DNA of 5,741 nt from Phycisphaerales bacterium (lineage in GTDB: Bacteria; Planctomycetota; Phycisphaerae; Phycisphaerales; UBA1924). The stretch covers positions 1 through 5,741 of the forward strand of contig JAGVLZ010000187.1 in assembly GCA_020054055.1 (NCBI GenBank). Direction: 5' to 3'. The position numbers and the translations under genes were made by a program. The notes beneath the pieces were generated by a model, which saw only the letters and a list, made by a program, of their open reading frames with translations, was not told the origin of the DNA and did not search any database. Shown in pieces: positions 1 to 5,526 of the stretch. Numbering within the stretch: position 1 is the first letter of the stretch; each line of letters opens with the position of its first letter.

Positions 1-84
1 GGAGGGACGCGCCGCCTCGCGGACCTGTCCGCGAAACCCTCCTCCTCGGTCCACAGCCTCCATCAGCCGCGGAGGGCCGCATGA
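1..84 (+). CDS. 3' end of upstream gene, possibly pilM (partial)
   Basis: The frame starting at base 1 is open for 27 codons and ends at TGA 82-84, which overlaps the next gene's ATG as ATGA. The same 4-nt overlap occurs at the next two junctions (761-764 and 1366-1369), so this is probably a coding end and not a leader. This frame also has the most GC-rich third positions of the three forward frames here: 23 of 27, against 18 of 27 and 17 of 26. The visible peptide is a basic, Ser/Pro-rich tail with no recognisable domain. PilM, the actin-like cytoplasmic partner of PilN, is expected from conserved pilMNOPQ order, but nothing in these 27 residues shows it. The gene's existence is moderately supported; its identity is inferred from context only. 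Confidence 0.4.
   Translation, partial: GGTRRLADLSAKPSSSVHSLHQPRRAA
71..76 (+). promoter_or_regulatory. Shine-Dalgarno of the pilN-like gene
   Basis: GGAGGG lies 4 nt upstream of ATG 81. The spacing is short but usable, and the ATGA overlap with the upstream stop would also allow re-initiation. It supports ATG 81 over the next in-frame ATG (102), which would remove the conserved N-terminal motif. Confidence 0.5.
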
Positions 85-764
85 GCCGACCGATCGACCT
101 CATGCCCGCTGTCTGCCGCGACGCGCTCAATCGTCGCCGGATGATCCGGCGATGGACGCTCGTGTACCTCCTGTCCGCGACGACTCTCTTCGGGACGCAT
201 TGGTTCCTGTCGCTTGCCAACCGATCGATGGCGGATCGCCGCGACGCCCTCGCGCTCAAGATGAAGATCACCTGGAGCCGCAACGAGGTCGTCAATCGGC
301 TGCTCGCCGAGATCAGCGAGGTCGAGGCGATGGTGACGCGGTACAACCGGCTGGCCTGGCCGGTCCGGGCGACCGAAGCGATCGACGCCATCGCATCCGT
401 GACGCCGCCGAGCGTGACACTGAGCGAACTCTCGATCACTCCAAGGGAAGAGAAGCCCGCCTCGCGCTCCTCTTCGAAGGAGAAAACGCGCAAGTCTGCT
501 GAGCCGGAGGCCCCGGAGGCGCCGCGCCCGATCATGGTGATCGAGATGGAGGGTGTCGCGAACGACGACGCCGCCGTGGCGTCGTTGGTCTCGGGGCTCG
601 ACGGGCACGCGCTCTTCAGCCGGGTCACGGTCGACTTCACGCGGGCCAAGCCCCTCGAAGGGCGCGAAGTCCGCAACTTCCGCGTCACATGCGAGGTGGA
701 CCTTTCACTTCGATACCAGTTTGTCAGCGCCGATGCCGCGCCGAACCCGGGGGGGACTCCATGA
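81..764 (+). CDS. pilN: PilN-like inner-membrane platform protein
   Basis: A 227-residue bitopic protein of the type IV pilus alignment complex. Residues 4-9 read PIDLMP, matching the short cytoplasmic INLLP-type motif by which PilN docks onto PilM. A basic stretch (18-24) precedes one membrane span at about 25-44. Residues 46-93 look like a coiled coil, followed by a periplasmic alpha/beta domain. Its first strand region (ASVTPPSVTLSELSI, 105-119) and second half (about 151-210, with a GVANDDAAVASLV helix and an LFSRV turn) fit the PilN/GspL ferredoxin-like fold. Between them, residues 121-149 form a Lys/Glu/Ser/Pro-rich linker that looks like an insertion. The stop overlaps the pilO-like ATG, so translation is probably coupled. 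Length is slightly above typical PilN (about 180-210 residues). A GspL/GspM-like role in type II secretion is the alternative; the N-terminal motif favours PilN. Confidence 0.78.
   Translation: MSRPIDLMPAVCRDALNRRRMIRRWTLVYLLSATTLFGTHWFLSLANRSMADRRDALALKMKITWSRNEVVNRLLAEISEVEAMVTRYNRLAWPVRATEAIDAIASVTPPSVTLSELSITPREEKPASRSSSKEKTRKSAEPEAPEAPRPIMVIEMEGVANDDAAVASLVSGLDGHALFSRVTVDFTRAKPLEGREVRNFRVTCEVDLSLRYQFVSADAAPNPGGTP
749..755 (+). other. G7 slippery heptamer in -1 frameshift phase
   Basis: Seven consecutive G residues are read in the pilN frame as G-GGG-GGG, the X-XXY-YYZ phase required for tandem -1 slippage. A slip would bypass the pilN stop at 762-764 and continue as Asp-Ser-Met into the pilO frame. 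A 6-bp inverted repeat (ATCCGA 764-769 with TCGGAT 792-797) starts 8 nt downstream but has a 22-nt loop, so it is a weak stimulator at best. Whether frameshifting occurs is unknown, and the tract may be incidental in this GC-rich sequence. Confidence 0.3.
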
Positions 765-1369
765 TCCGACCCACCCCCACGCTCTTCATCATCGGATGGG
801 TGTCGCTCGTATCCGTCGGAGTGCTCGTGATGATCGTGCCGCCGGCCGCGGCGAGGGTCAAACTCGGTCGCGAGGTCCGCTCGCTCGACACGGAACTTGC
901 CAAGCCCGCCGACGGCCCGGACGTCATCGACCGCCTCACCAATGACCTCGGGAGGCTCAGAGACTTCGGCAAGGGACGCATGACACCCATCCCGACCGAC
1001 AGCAATGTGGCCGGGCTGATGGGGATGCTCGGCGATACGCTCACCGACCTGGGGCTGAACCAGCGCGACATCACCACGCGACCTCCCAAGTCGTTCGGAG
1101 ACGCGACCTCGTTGCCGGTGACAGTCGTGCTGAACGGCCCATTCACCAGCATCCACGAGGCCGTCACCCGCATCGAATCCATGCCCCGGCTCGTTCGGGT
1201 CGAGCGGCTGCGGATCACTTCGCAGTCCGAACGGGCCGGCGGAACGACTGCGCCGTCCGCGGGCGGGACCGAAGGCGTGGTGCGTGCGGAGTTCTCGATC
1301 GACGCCTTCTATTCGCCCGACGCGCCGACGAGCGCGTCCGCACCTTCCGAAACGGGGGCGCGGCCATGA
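761..1369 (+). CDS. pilO: PilO-like inner-membrane platform protein
   Basis: A 202-residue bitopic protein, partner of PilN in the inner-membrane platform that passes force and position between the cytoplasmic motor and the secretin. One membrane span covers about residues 8-27, leaving only a very short cytoplasmic N-terminus as in PilO. A heptad-like helical segment follows (about 34-70). The periplasmic domain has the PilO pattern: a Pro-led helix (IPTDSNVAGLMGMLGDTL, 77-94), then LPVTVVLNGPFTSIHEAV (118-135), then a helix-strand unit ending MPRLVRVERLRI (141-152). The C-terminus (about 155-202) is Gly/Ala/Ser-rich around one more strand (173-183). ATG 761 was chosen because it overlaps the pilN stop as ATGA and gives a normal N-terminus; an earlier in-frame start at 689 would add a non-membrane stretch inside pilN. 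No strong Shine-Dalgarno is visible, consistent with coupled translation. Confidence 0.77.
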   Translation: MIRPTPTLFIIGWVSLVSVGVLVMIVPPAAARVKLGREVRSLDTELAKPADGPDVIDRLTNDLGRLRDFGKGRMTPIPTDSNVAGLMGMLGDTLTDLGLNQRDITTRPPKSFGDATSLPVTVVLNGPFTSIHEAVTRIESMPRLVRVERLRITSQSERAGGTTAPSAGGTEGVVRAEFSIDAFYSPDAPTSASAPSETGARP

Positions 1370-2019
1370 AGCGTCAACTCATCGCGCTCCGGGTCATGCT
1401 GGCCCAGGAGAGGAAGAAGGCAATCTCGCTCGGCGCGCTCCTCGCGCTGCTTCTCATCGCGGTGATTCGCGCGGGGTTCGCCCTCGGTCCGAAAACGGGG
1501 GTCGCCGCGGGTTCCGATAAGGAGGCCGAAGTCTCGTCTCTCGCGAGCGCCGGCCGCGACGCCGTGAGTCGAGCCATCGCATCGGACGACGCGCTCTACA
1601 AGGGACGCCTGATCGAGGTCGCGAGGCCGCCGCGCGTTTCGCGCAACCTCTTCGCGCTGGATCGCGCCTATTTCCCCACGCCCCCGGCAAAGCCGGAAAA
1701 ACCGGGACAAGTTCCGGGTGCGGACCCGTCGAAGACGGATGCCGATCCGCTCACGGTCGAATCGGAGACGCAGAACGCCGATGACCTTGCGCGGCTTCTC
1801 GAAGCGCAAGTCCTTGAGGAGACAACAGGTTGGAGACTCAAGAGTGTTCTGCTCGGCCAGCAACCCACCGCGGTGGTGGAGACGGACGGACGTTCGAGCG
1901 TCCTCCGGGTCGGGCAGTCGCATCGAGATTGGACCGTGATCGAAATAGCCGCCTCGGCAATCGTGATCGAGAAGCAGTCGGTTCGTGTCAGGTTGTCGAT
2001 CGCCAAGCCAGAACGTTGA
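1366..2019 (+). CDS. PilP/GspC-like periplasmic linker protein, membrane-anchored
   Basis: A 217-residue protein that probably connects the PilN/PilO platform to the secretin. A 19-residue basic N-terminus leads into one membrane span (about 20-36). A variable, Pro/Asp-rich periplasmic linker follows (about 40-150), containing RNLFALD (93-99), reminiscent of the conserved Arg-Asp-Pro-Phe-type segment of GspC/PilP. The C-terminal domain (about 155-212) is a run of short beta strands with the GspC homology-region/PilP pattern: WRLKSVLLGQQPTAVVE, a turn, VLRVGQ, then VIEI, AIVIE and VRVRLSI. Family knowledge says this domain binds the secretin N0 region. No lipobox Cys is present, unlike classic PilP, so the anchoring is GspC-like while the position is that of pilP. 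Its ATG overlaps the pilO-like stop as ATGA. The name is uncertain because the family is weakly conserved; the linker role is inferred. Confidence 0.6.
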   Translation: MKRQLIALRVMLAQERKKAISLGALLALLLIAVIRAGFALGPKTGVAAGSDKEAEVSSLASAGRDAVSRAIASDDALYKGRLIEVARPPRVSRNLFALDRAYFPTPPAKPEKPGQVPGADPSKTDADPLTVESETQNADDLARLLEAQVLEETTGWRLKSVLLGQQPTAVVETDGRSSVLRVGQSHRDWTVIEIAASAIVIEKQSVRVRLSIAKPER

Positions 2020-2051
2020 AGCACCACGGTGCGCAGCCCCGCGCCGGCATC

Positions 2052-2057
2052 AAGGAG
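2052..2057 (+). promoter_or_regulatory. Shine-Dalgarno of the secretin gene
   Basis: AAGGAG lies 8 nt upstream of ATG 2066, the strongest ribosome-binding site in the window. It fixes the secretin start and excludes the in-frame start at 1985, which lies inside the previous gene and would bury the signal peptide. The 46-nt gap shows that the secretin is translated independently of the overlapping genes upstream. No promoter is recognisable in the gap. Confidence 0.75.
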
Positions 2058-2065
2058 TCGCACGG

Positions 2066-4219
2066 ATGAACCTCTCCCGCACGGGTCGCGTCGATCGTCT
2101 CGCTCTTGGCGCCTGCCTGACGCTGTTCCTCGCCGCGGGCACCACGTTGCAGGCGCGACAGAGCACCACGACCTCGGGCCAATCCTCCGGCTCATCGACC
2201 CCCGCCACCACCGGAGGATCGACGACCACCACCACGACGAACTCGGAAACGCGGCAAGTGAGCAAGCCCGGCACCTATACGAAAGCGGGAGCGGCGAATC
2301 AGACCTCAGCCGCGCAATCCCCCGCGACGCCGACCGCGAGCAACCCGATGCAGGTGACGCCGCCCATGCCGCGGTACCCGGAAGACGTCCCGGTCTACGA
2401 CCAGGCGACCCCGGCCTCCGACGCGGACGAGACCCCGCCCGACATCACCGTTTCCGAGTACCAGACCGTCGACATGTTCGTGCAGGATGAGGACCTCGCC
2501 AACGTCCTTCAGATGCTCTCTCTCCAGAGCCATCGCAACATCGTCGCCAGCAAGGACGTCTCGGCCCGCGTCACCGCGAATCTCTACGGCGTCACGCTCT
2601 ACGAAGCGCTCGACTCCATCCTCCACGTCAACGGCTACGGGTACGTCGAGAAGAACAACTTCATCTACGTCTACACCCTCGATGAACTCGCGCAGATCCA
2701 GGCGCAGGACCGCCAGATCGTCTCAAAGGTGATCAGCCTGAGTTACCTGAACGCGAACGACGCCGCCGAGTTTGTCTCGCCGCTGCTCTCCGACAAGGGT
2801 CAGATCAAGACCAACGGCGACGTGGGGTCGTTCTCAATCCCGACGGACACCCCAACCGGCGACGAGCAGTTCGCCCTCGCTTCGACCCTCGTCGTGTTTG
2901 ACTATCCCGAGCACGTCGCGGAGGTCGAGAAACTCATCATCAACCTCGACACCAAGCCCGCGCAGGTGCTCGTCGAGGCGACGATCCTCCAGGCGACACT
3001 CTCCGAATCCAATGCGTTCGGCGTGGACTTCGCGTTCCTCAACGGCGTGAACATGACCGATTTCCTGGGGCTGGGCGGATTGCTCGGATCGTCCGGCGTG
3101 TTGAATAGCGGCGCCGATTTCACTCCCCCCGACGGCCGCGGATCGGCGGCGGTCTCCACCCCCGGCAACACCGCCGGACCGGGAACGTTCAAACTCTCGA
3201 TTCTCCACGACGACATCGGCGTCTTCATCCGCGCCCTCGACGAGGTGTCGGACGTCTCGATCGTCTCGAATCCCAAGGTGCTGGCGCTGAACCGCCAGTC
3301 GGCCAAGGTCCAGGTCGGCCGAAAGATCGGCTACCTCAAGAGCACCACCAACAACAACACCACCGATCAGAGCGTCGCGTTCCTGCCGACGGGCACCTCG
3401 CTCGCCTTCCGCCCGTTCATCTCGAAAGACGGCCTGATCCGCATGGAACTGAAGCCCAAGGTCTCGGAGGGCATCGTCAACGAGTTCACCGATTCTGCCG
3501 GCCGAACCGTCACCGTCCCCGACGAGGTCAGCCAGGAGATCACGACCAACGTCATCGTGCCCGACGGCTCGACGATCGTGCTCGGCGGCCTCTTCCGCGA
3601 GCAGACGAGCCTGTCGCGCAGCCAGGTGCCGGGCCTGGGCGACATCCCCCTCATCGGCGCGGCGTTCCGCGGTCACGACGACTCCACGAAACGGTCCGAG
3701 GTCATCTTCATGATCAAGCCCACGATCATGAACGACCAGAACCTCTTGTCGCAAGGCGAGAAGGCCGTCGAAGTCACCGAGCAGGTCCGCGCGGGCTCGC
3801 GTCAGGGGCTGCTGCCCTGGAGCCGCGAGAAGCAGACCTCGCAGTTGAACGTCCGCGCGGAGAAACTCGCCGCCGAGGGAAAGAAGGGCGAGGCGCTCTA
3901 TGCCCTGCGGCGTTCGCTCGAACTCAGCCCCGCGCAACCCGACGTTCACCGCATGCAGGAGCAACTGACCGGGAAGACGGACCGCTGGCCGCACCGCAGC
4001 ATGCTCGAGACCATCGTCGGTTCGGAAGCCGCCGCCCGCGCGTCGGCGATGCCCCCGGCGGAGGGCTCGGCCGCGTTCGTGGGTCCGAATCCCGAAGCGT
4101 CGAGTGAGCCTTTGCTCGCCGAGTTCTTCTCCTTCATCCAGAACTCAAGCGAGAAGCCCGCAATCCCCGACTCATCCGCGAACCCGACCGACATCGCTTC
4201 CAGCCCGACGGAGGAGTGA
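2066..4219 (+). CDS. pilQ: Outer-membrane secretin, PilQ/GspD family
   Basis: A 717-residue secretin subunit; the family forms a multimeric outer-membrane gate through which a pilus or secreted protein passes. Residues 1-30 look like a Sec signal peptide, with likely cleavage near LQA/RQS. Residues 31-125 are Thr/Ser/Ala/Pro-rich low complexity. Residues 133-204 form an N0/STN-like domain (DLANVLQMLSLQSHRNIV, then VTANLYGVTLYEALDSIL). Residues 218-296 form one N1-type ring domain ending LIINLDTKP. The beta-barrel domain spans about 299-555: VLVEATILQATLSE, a Gly-rich segment (335-373) near the expected gate, SIVSNPKVLALNRQSAKVQVG (398-418), IVLGGLF (504-510) and the secretin signature VPGLGDIPLIG (521-531). 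Beyond it is a TPR-like unit (591-622) and a disordered tail ending in a short aromatic helix (683-692). Typical PilQ carries AMIN domains upstream of N0; none is seen. Adjacent pilN/pilO-like genes favour PilQ; GspD is the alternative name. Confidence 0.92.
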   Translation: MNLSRTGRVDRLALGACLTLFLAAGTTLQARQSTTTSGQSSGSSTPATTGGSTTTTTTNSETRQVSKPGTYTKAGAANQTSAAQSPATPTASNPMQVTPPMPRYPEDVPVYDQATPASDADETPPDITVSEYQTVDMFVQDEDLANVLQMLSLQSHRNIVASKDVSARVTANLYGVTLYEALDSILHVNGYGYVEKNNFIYVYTLDELAQIQAQDRQIVSKVISLSYLNANDAAEFVSPLLSDKGQIKTNGDVGSFSIPTDTPTGDEQFALASTLVVFDYPEHVAEVEKLIINLDTKPAQVLVEATILQATLSESNAFGVDFAFLNGVNMTDFLGLGGLLGSSGVLNSGADFTPPDGRGSAAVSTPGNTAGPGTFKLSILHDDIGVFIRALDEVSDVSIVSNPKVLALNRQSAKVQVGRKIGYLKSTTNNNTTDQSVAFLPTGTSLAFRPFISKDGLIRMELKPKVSEGIVNEFTDSAGRTVTVPDEVSQEITTNVIVPDGSTIVLGGLFREQTSLSRSQVPGLGDIPLIGAAFRGHDDSTKRSEVIFMIKPTIMNDQNLLSQGEKAVEVTEQVRAGSRQGLLPWSREKQTSQLNVRAEKLAAEGKKGEALYALRRSLELSPAQPDVHRMQEQLTGKTDRWPHRSMLETIVGSEAAARASAMPPAEGSAAFVGPNPEASSEPLLAEFFSFIQNSSEKPAIPDSSANPTDIASSPTEE
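2156..2440 (+). repeat. Thr/Ser/Ala/Pro low-complexity segment of the secretin
   Basis: Mature residues about 31-125 of the secretin are dominated by Thr, Ser, Ala, Gln, Gly and Pro, including six consecutive Thr (residues 53-58) encoded by ACG/ACC codons. It separates the signal peptide from the first folded domain and is probably a flexible periplasmic linker. There is no exact DNA repeat; the bias is at protein level. Confidence 0.7.
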
Positions 4220-4243
4220 TCGCTTCCATTGTGAGGCCGACAC

Positions 4244-4247
4244 GGAG
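4244..4247 (+). promoter_or_regulatory. Shine-Dalgarno of the TPR lipoprotein gene
   Basis: GGAG lies 7 nt upstream of ATG 4255. It supports that start over GTG 4216, which overlaps the secretin stop but has its purine-rich tract (GGAGGA 4210-4215) directly abutting it. The ATG start also places the lipobox Cys at residue 27, a normal distance. Confidence 0.65.
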
Positions 4248-4254
4248 TGAACCA

Positions 4255-5511
4255 ATGCAGAAGACTCGTCCAATCGCGACCCATTCCACCGCCGCGCTCG
4301 TGTGCCTCGCGGGGGTTCTCACCGCCGCCGGCTGTCAGAGCGGACACGGCGCGCACACCACGAAGTTCAAGGAGGAAGCCGAGGCGAGGATGAACGGCGT
4401 CAAGGCCGCCACCTCCTTCGACATGGCGCAGCAGCAGTTCCTCGCGGGCGACCTCGAAAAGTCTCTCCAGAGCGTCGACCAGTCCATCGCGTTCAACGGG
4501 ACGGTGGCGCGGAGCCATGTGCTCCGCGGGCGGGTGCTGGTCGAGATGGGCCGGCTCGAGGGGGCGCTCGCCTCCTTCGATGCCGCGCTCGCCATCGAAG
4601 ACAAGAACGCCGACGCCCACTACTACAAAGGGATCGTCTTCGAGCGATTCAGCAAGTTCGACGACGCGATGCAGTCGTACCAGCAGGCCGCGGCGGCGGA
4701 CCCGTCGAACCCGCAATACCCCATCGCGGCGGCGGAGATGCTGATCGACCAGGGACGATTCGACGAGGCCGAAGCCGCGCTCACCCCGACCCATTCCACG
4801 TTCCAGCACAACGCCGGCGTCCGGCAGACGCTCGGGCACATCGCCTCGCTCCGCGGCGATCATCAGGCGGCCGTCCGATACTTCGCCGAGGCGTCGCTCC
4901 TCGCGCCCGGCGACCCGTCGATCCTCGAAGATCAGGCTCGCGTGCTCCTGACGTTGGATCGTCACGGCGAGGCCGACGCGCTCCTCCGCCGCCTTCTCGC
5001 GATCGAAGAATGCAAGGACCGCCGCGATCTCGAGCATCTGCGGGCTCGGGCGCTGCTTTCCCTCGACCAGCCCGTTCAGGCGCGCGAACTCCTGGTCAAG
5101 ATCGCCTCCGACCCGGCGCACAACGCCGATGCCGCGGTGTGGAATGACCTCGGCAACGTCTCGCTCATGCTCAAGGATGGATACCGACTCCGCGAAGCGG
5201 GGCAGCGGCTGATGGCGCTGACCCCCGACCGCGCGGAGGGGTACCTCTTCCTCGCGATCTGGCAGCGCGACAGCGGGAAACTCGACGCCGCGGCAAAAAC
5301 GCTGGAACGCGCGGTGGCGTTCGCTCCGAACGATGCGACCCCCGCCCTCCTGCGCGGGATGATCCTCGCCGATCTCGGTCGTCCCGACGACGCACACGCC
5401 TCATTCGCCGAAGCCCTCCGACGCGACCCGACCAACCCTCAGGCGCAGCGCCTCGCCGCGGGAACGATGCAGCCCACGACCGGACTCGCCGACGCACCCA
5501 TCGAGCCATAA
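4255..5511 (+). CDS. TPR-repeat lipoprotein, candidate secretin pilotin
   Basis: A 418-residue exported lipoprotein. It has a basic n-region, a hydrophobic core (13-25), and LTAAGC with lipobox Cys27. The residue after Cys is Gln, not Asp, so by the Lol rule it should go to the outer membrane. Tetratricopeptide repeats then run in exact 34-residue steps starting at residues 51, 85, 119, 153, 187 and 221. A less regular helical stretch follows (255-325), then two more clear units at 326-359 and 360-393. Clear TPR signatures include GRLEGALASFDAALAI, SKFDDAMQSYQQAAAADP, GKLDAAAKTLERAVAFAP and GRPDDAHASFAEALRRDP. TPRs are protein-binding scaffolds. Placement directly after the secretin, 35 nt past its stop, suggests a PilF/PilW-like pilotin role, but it is larger than those (about 250 residues). 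The repeats are certain; the partner is inferred. Alternatives are a general assembly scaffold or an unrelated operon passenger. Stop is TAA, unlike the TGA of its neighbours. Confidence 0.85.
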   Translation: MQKTRPIATHSTAALVCLAGVLTAAGCQSGHGAHTTKFKEEAEARMNGVKAATSFDMAQQQFLAGDLEKSLQSVDQSIAFNGTVARSHVLRGRVLVEMGRLEGALASFDAALAIEDKNADAHYYKGIVFERFSKFDDAMQSYQQAAAADPSNPQYPIAAAEMLIDQGRFDEAEAALTPTHSTFQHNAGVRQTLGHIASLRGDHQAAVRYFAEASLLAPGDPSILEDQARVLLTLDRHGEADALLRRLLAIEECKDRRDLEHLRARALLSLDQPVQARELLVKIASDPAHNADAAVWNDLGNVSLMLKDGYRLREAGQRLMALTPDRAEGYLFLAIWQRDSGKLDAAAKTLERAVAFAPNDATPALLRGMILADLGRPDDAHASFAEALRRDPTNPQAQRLAAGTMQPTTGLADAPIEP

Positions 5512-5514
5512 CAC

Positions 5515-5518
5515 GAGG
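5515..5518 (+). promoter_or_regulatory. Shine-Dalgarno of the CDF-like gene
   Basis: GAGG lies 8 nt upstream of ATG 5527. The in-frame TTG 5524 is a poorer alternative start. The 15-nt gap after the TPR gene leaves no room for a promoter, so this gene is presumably co-transcribed, or its promoter lies inside the TPR gene. Confidence 0.5.
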
Positions 5519-5526
5519 CAACGTTG

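Noticed and set aside
2021..2032. Inverted repeat GCACC-AC-GGTGC in the gap before the secretin
   Set aside because: At most a 4-bp stem with a 4-nt loop and no U tract; too weak for a terminator and likely chance.
1985..2065. Upstream in-frame start for the secretin
   Set aside because: It overlaps the previous gene, would place 27 polar residues before the signal peptide, and lacks the strong Shine-Dalgarno seen before ATG 2066.
2834..3994. Long minus-strand open frame (386 codons) opposite the secretin
   Set aside because: The opposite strand encodes the conserved secretin barrel; the antisense product is Asp/Glu/Arg-biased with no domain, a typical GC-rich shadow.
4216..4254. GTG 4216 start for the TPR lipoprotein (GTGA overlap with the secretin stop)
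   Set aside because: The purine tract abuts the GTG with no spacer, and the 13 extra residues would lengthen the signal peptide n-region; ATG 4255 has a properly spaced GGAG.
4320..4420. Whether the TPR protein uses a plain Sec signal peptide instead of a lipobox
   Set aside because: The hydrophobic core is followed directly by AAGC, a usable though not ideal lipobox (Ala rather than Leu at -3), so lipoprotein is the better reading.
3946..5397. Long minus-strand open frame (483 codons) opposite the TPR lipoprotein and secretin end
   Set aside because: It is antisense to two genes with clear domains, is rich in Arg/Glu/Gly/Val as expected from mirrored GC-rich codons, and shows no recognisable domain.
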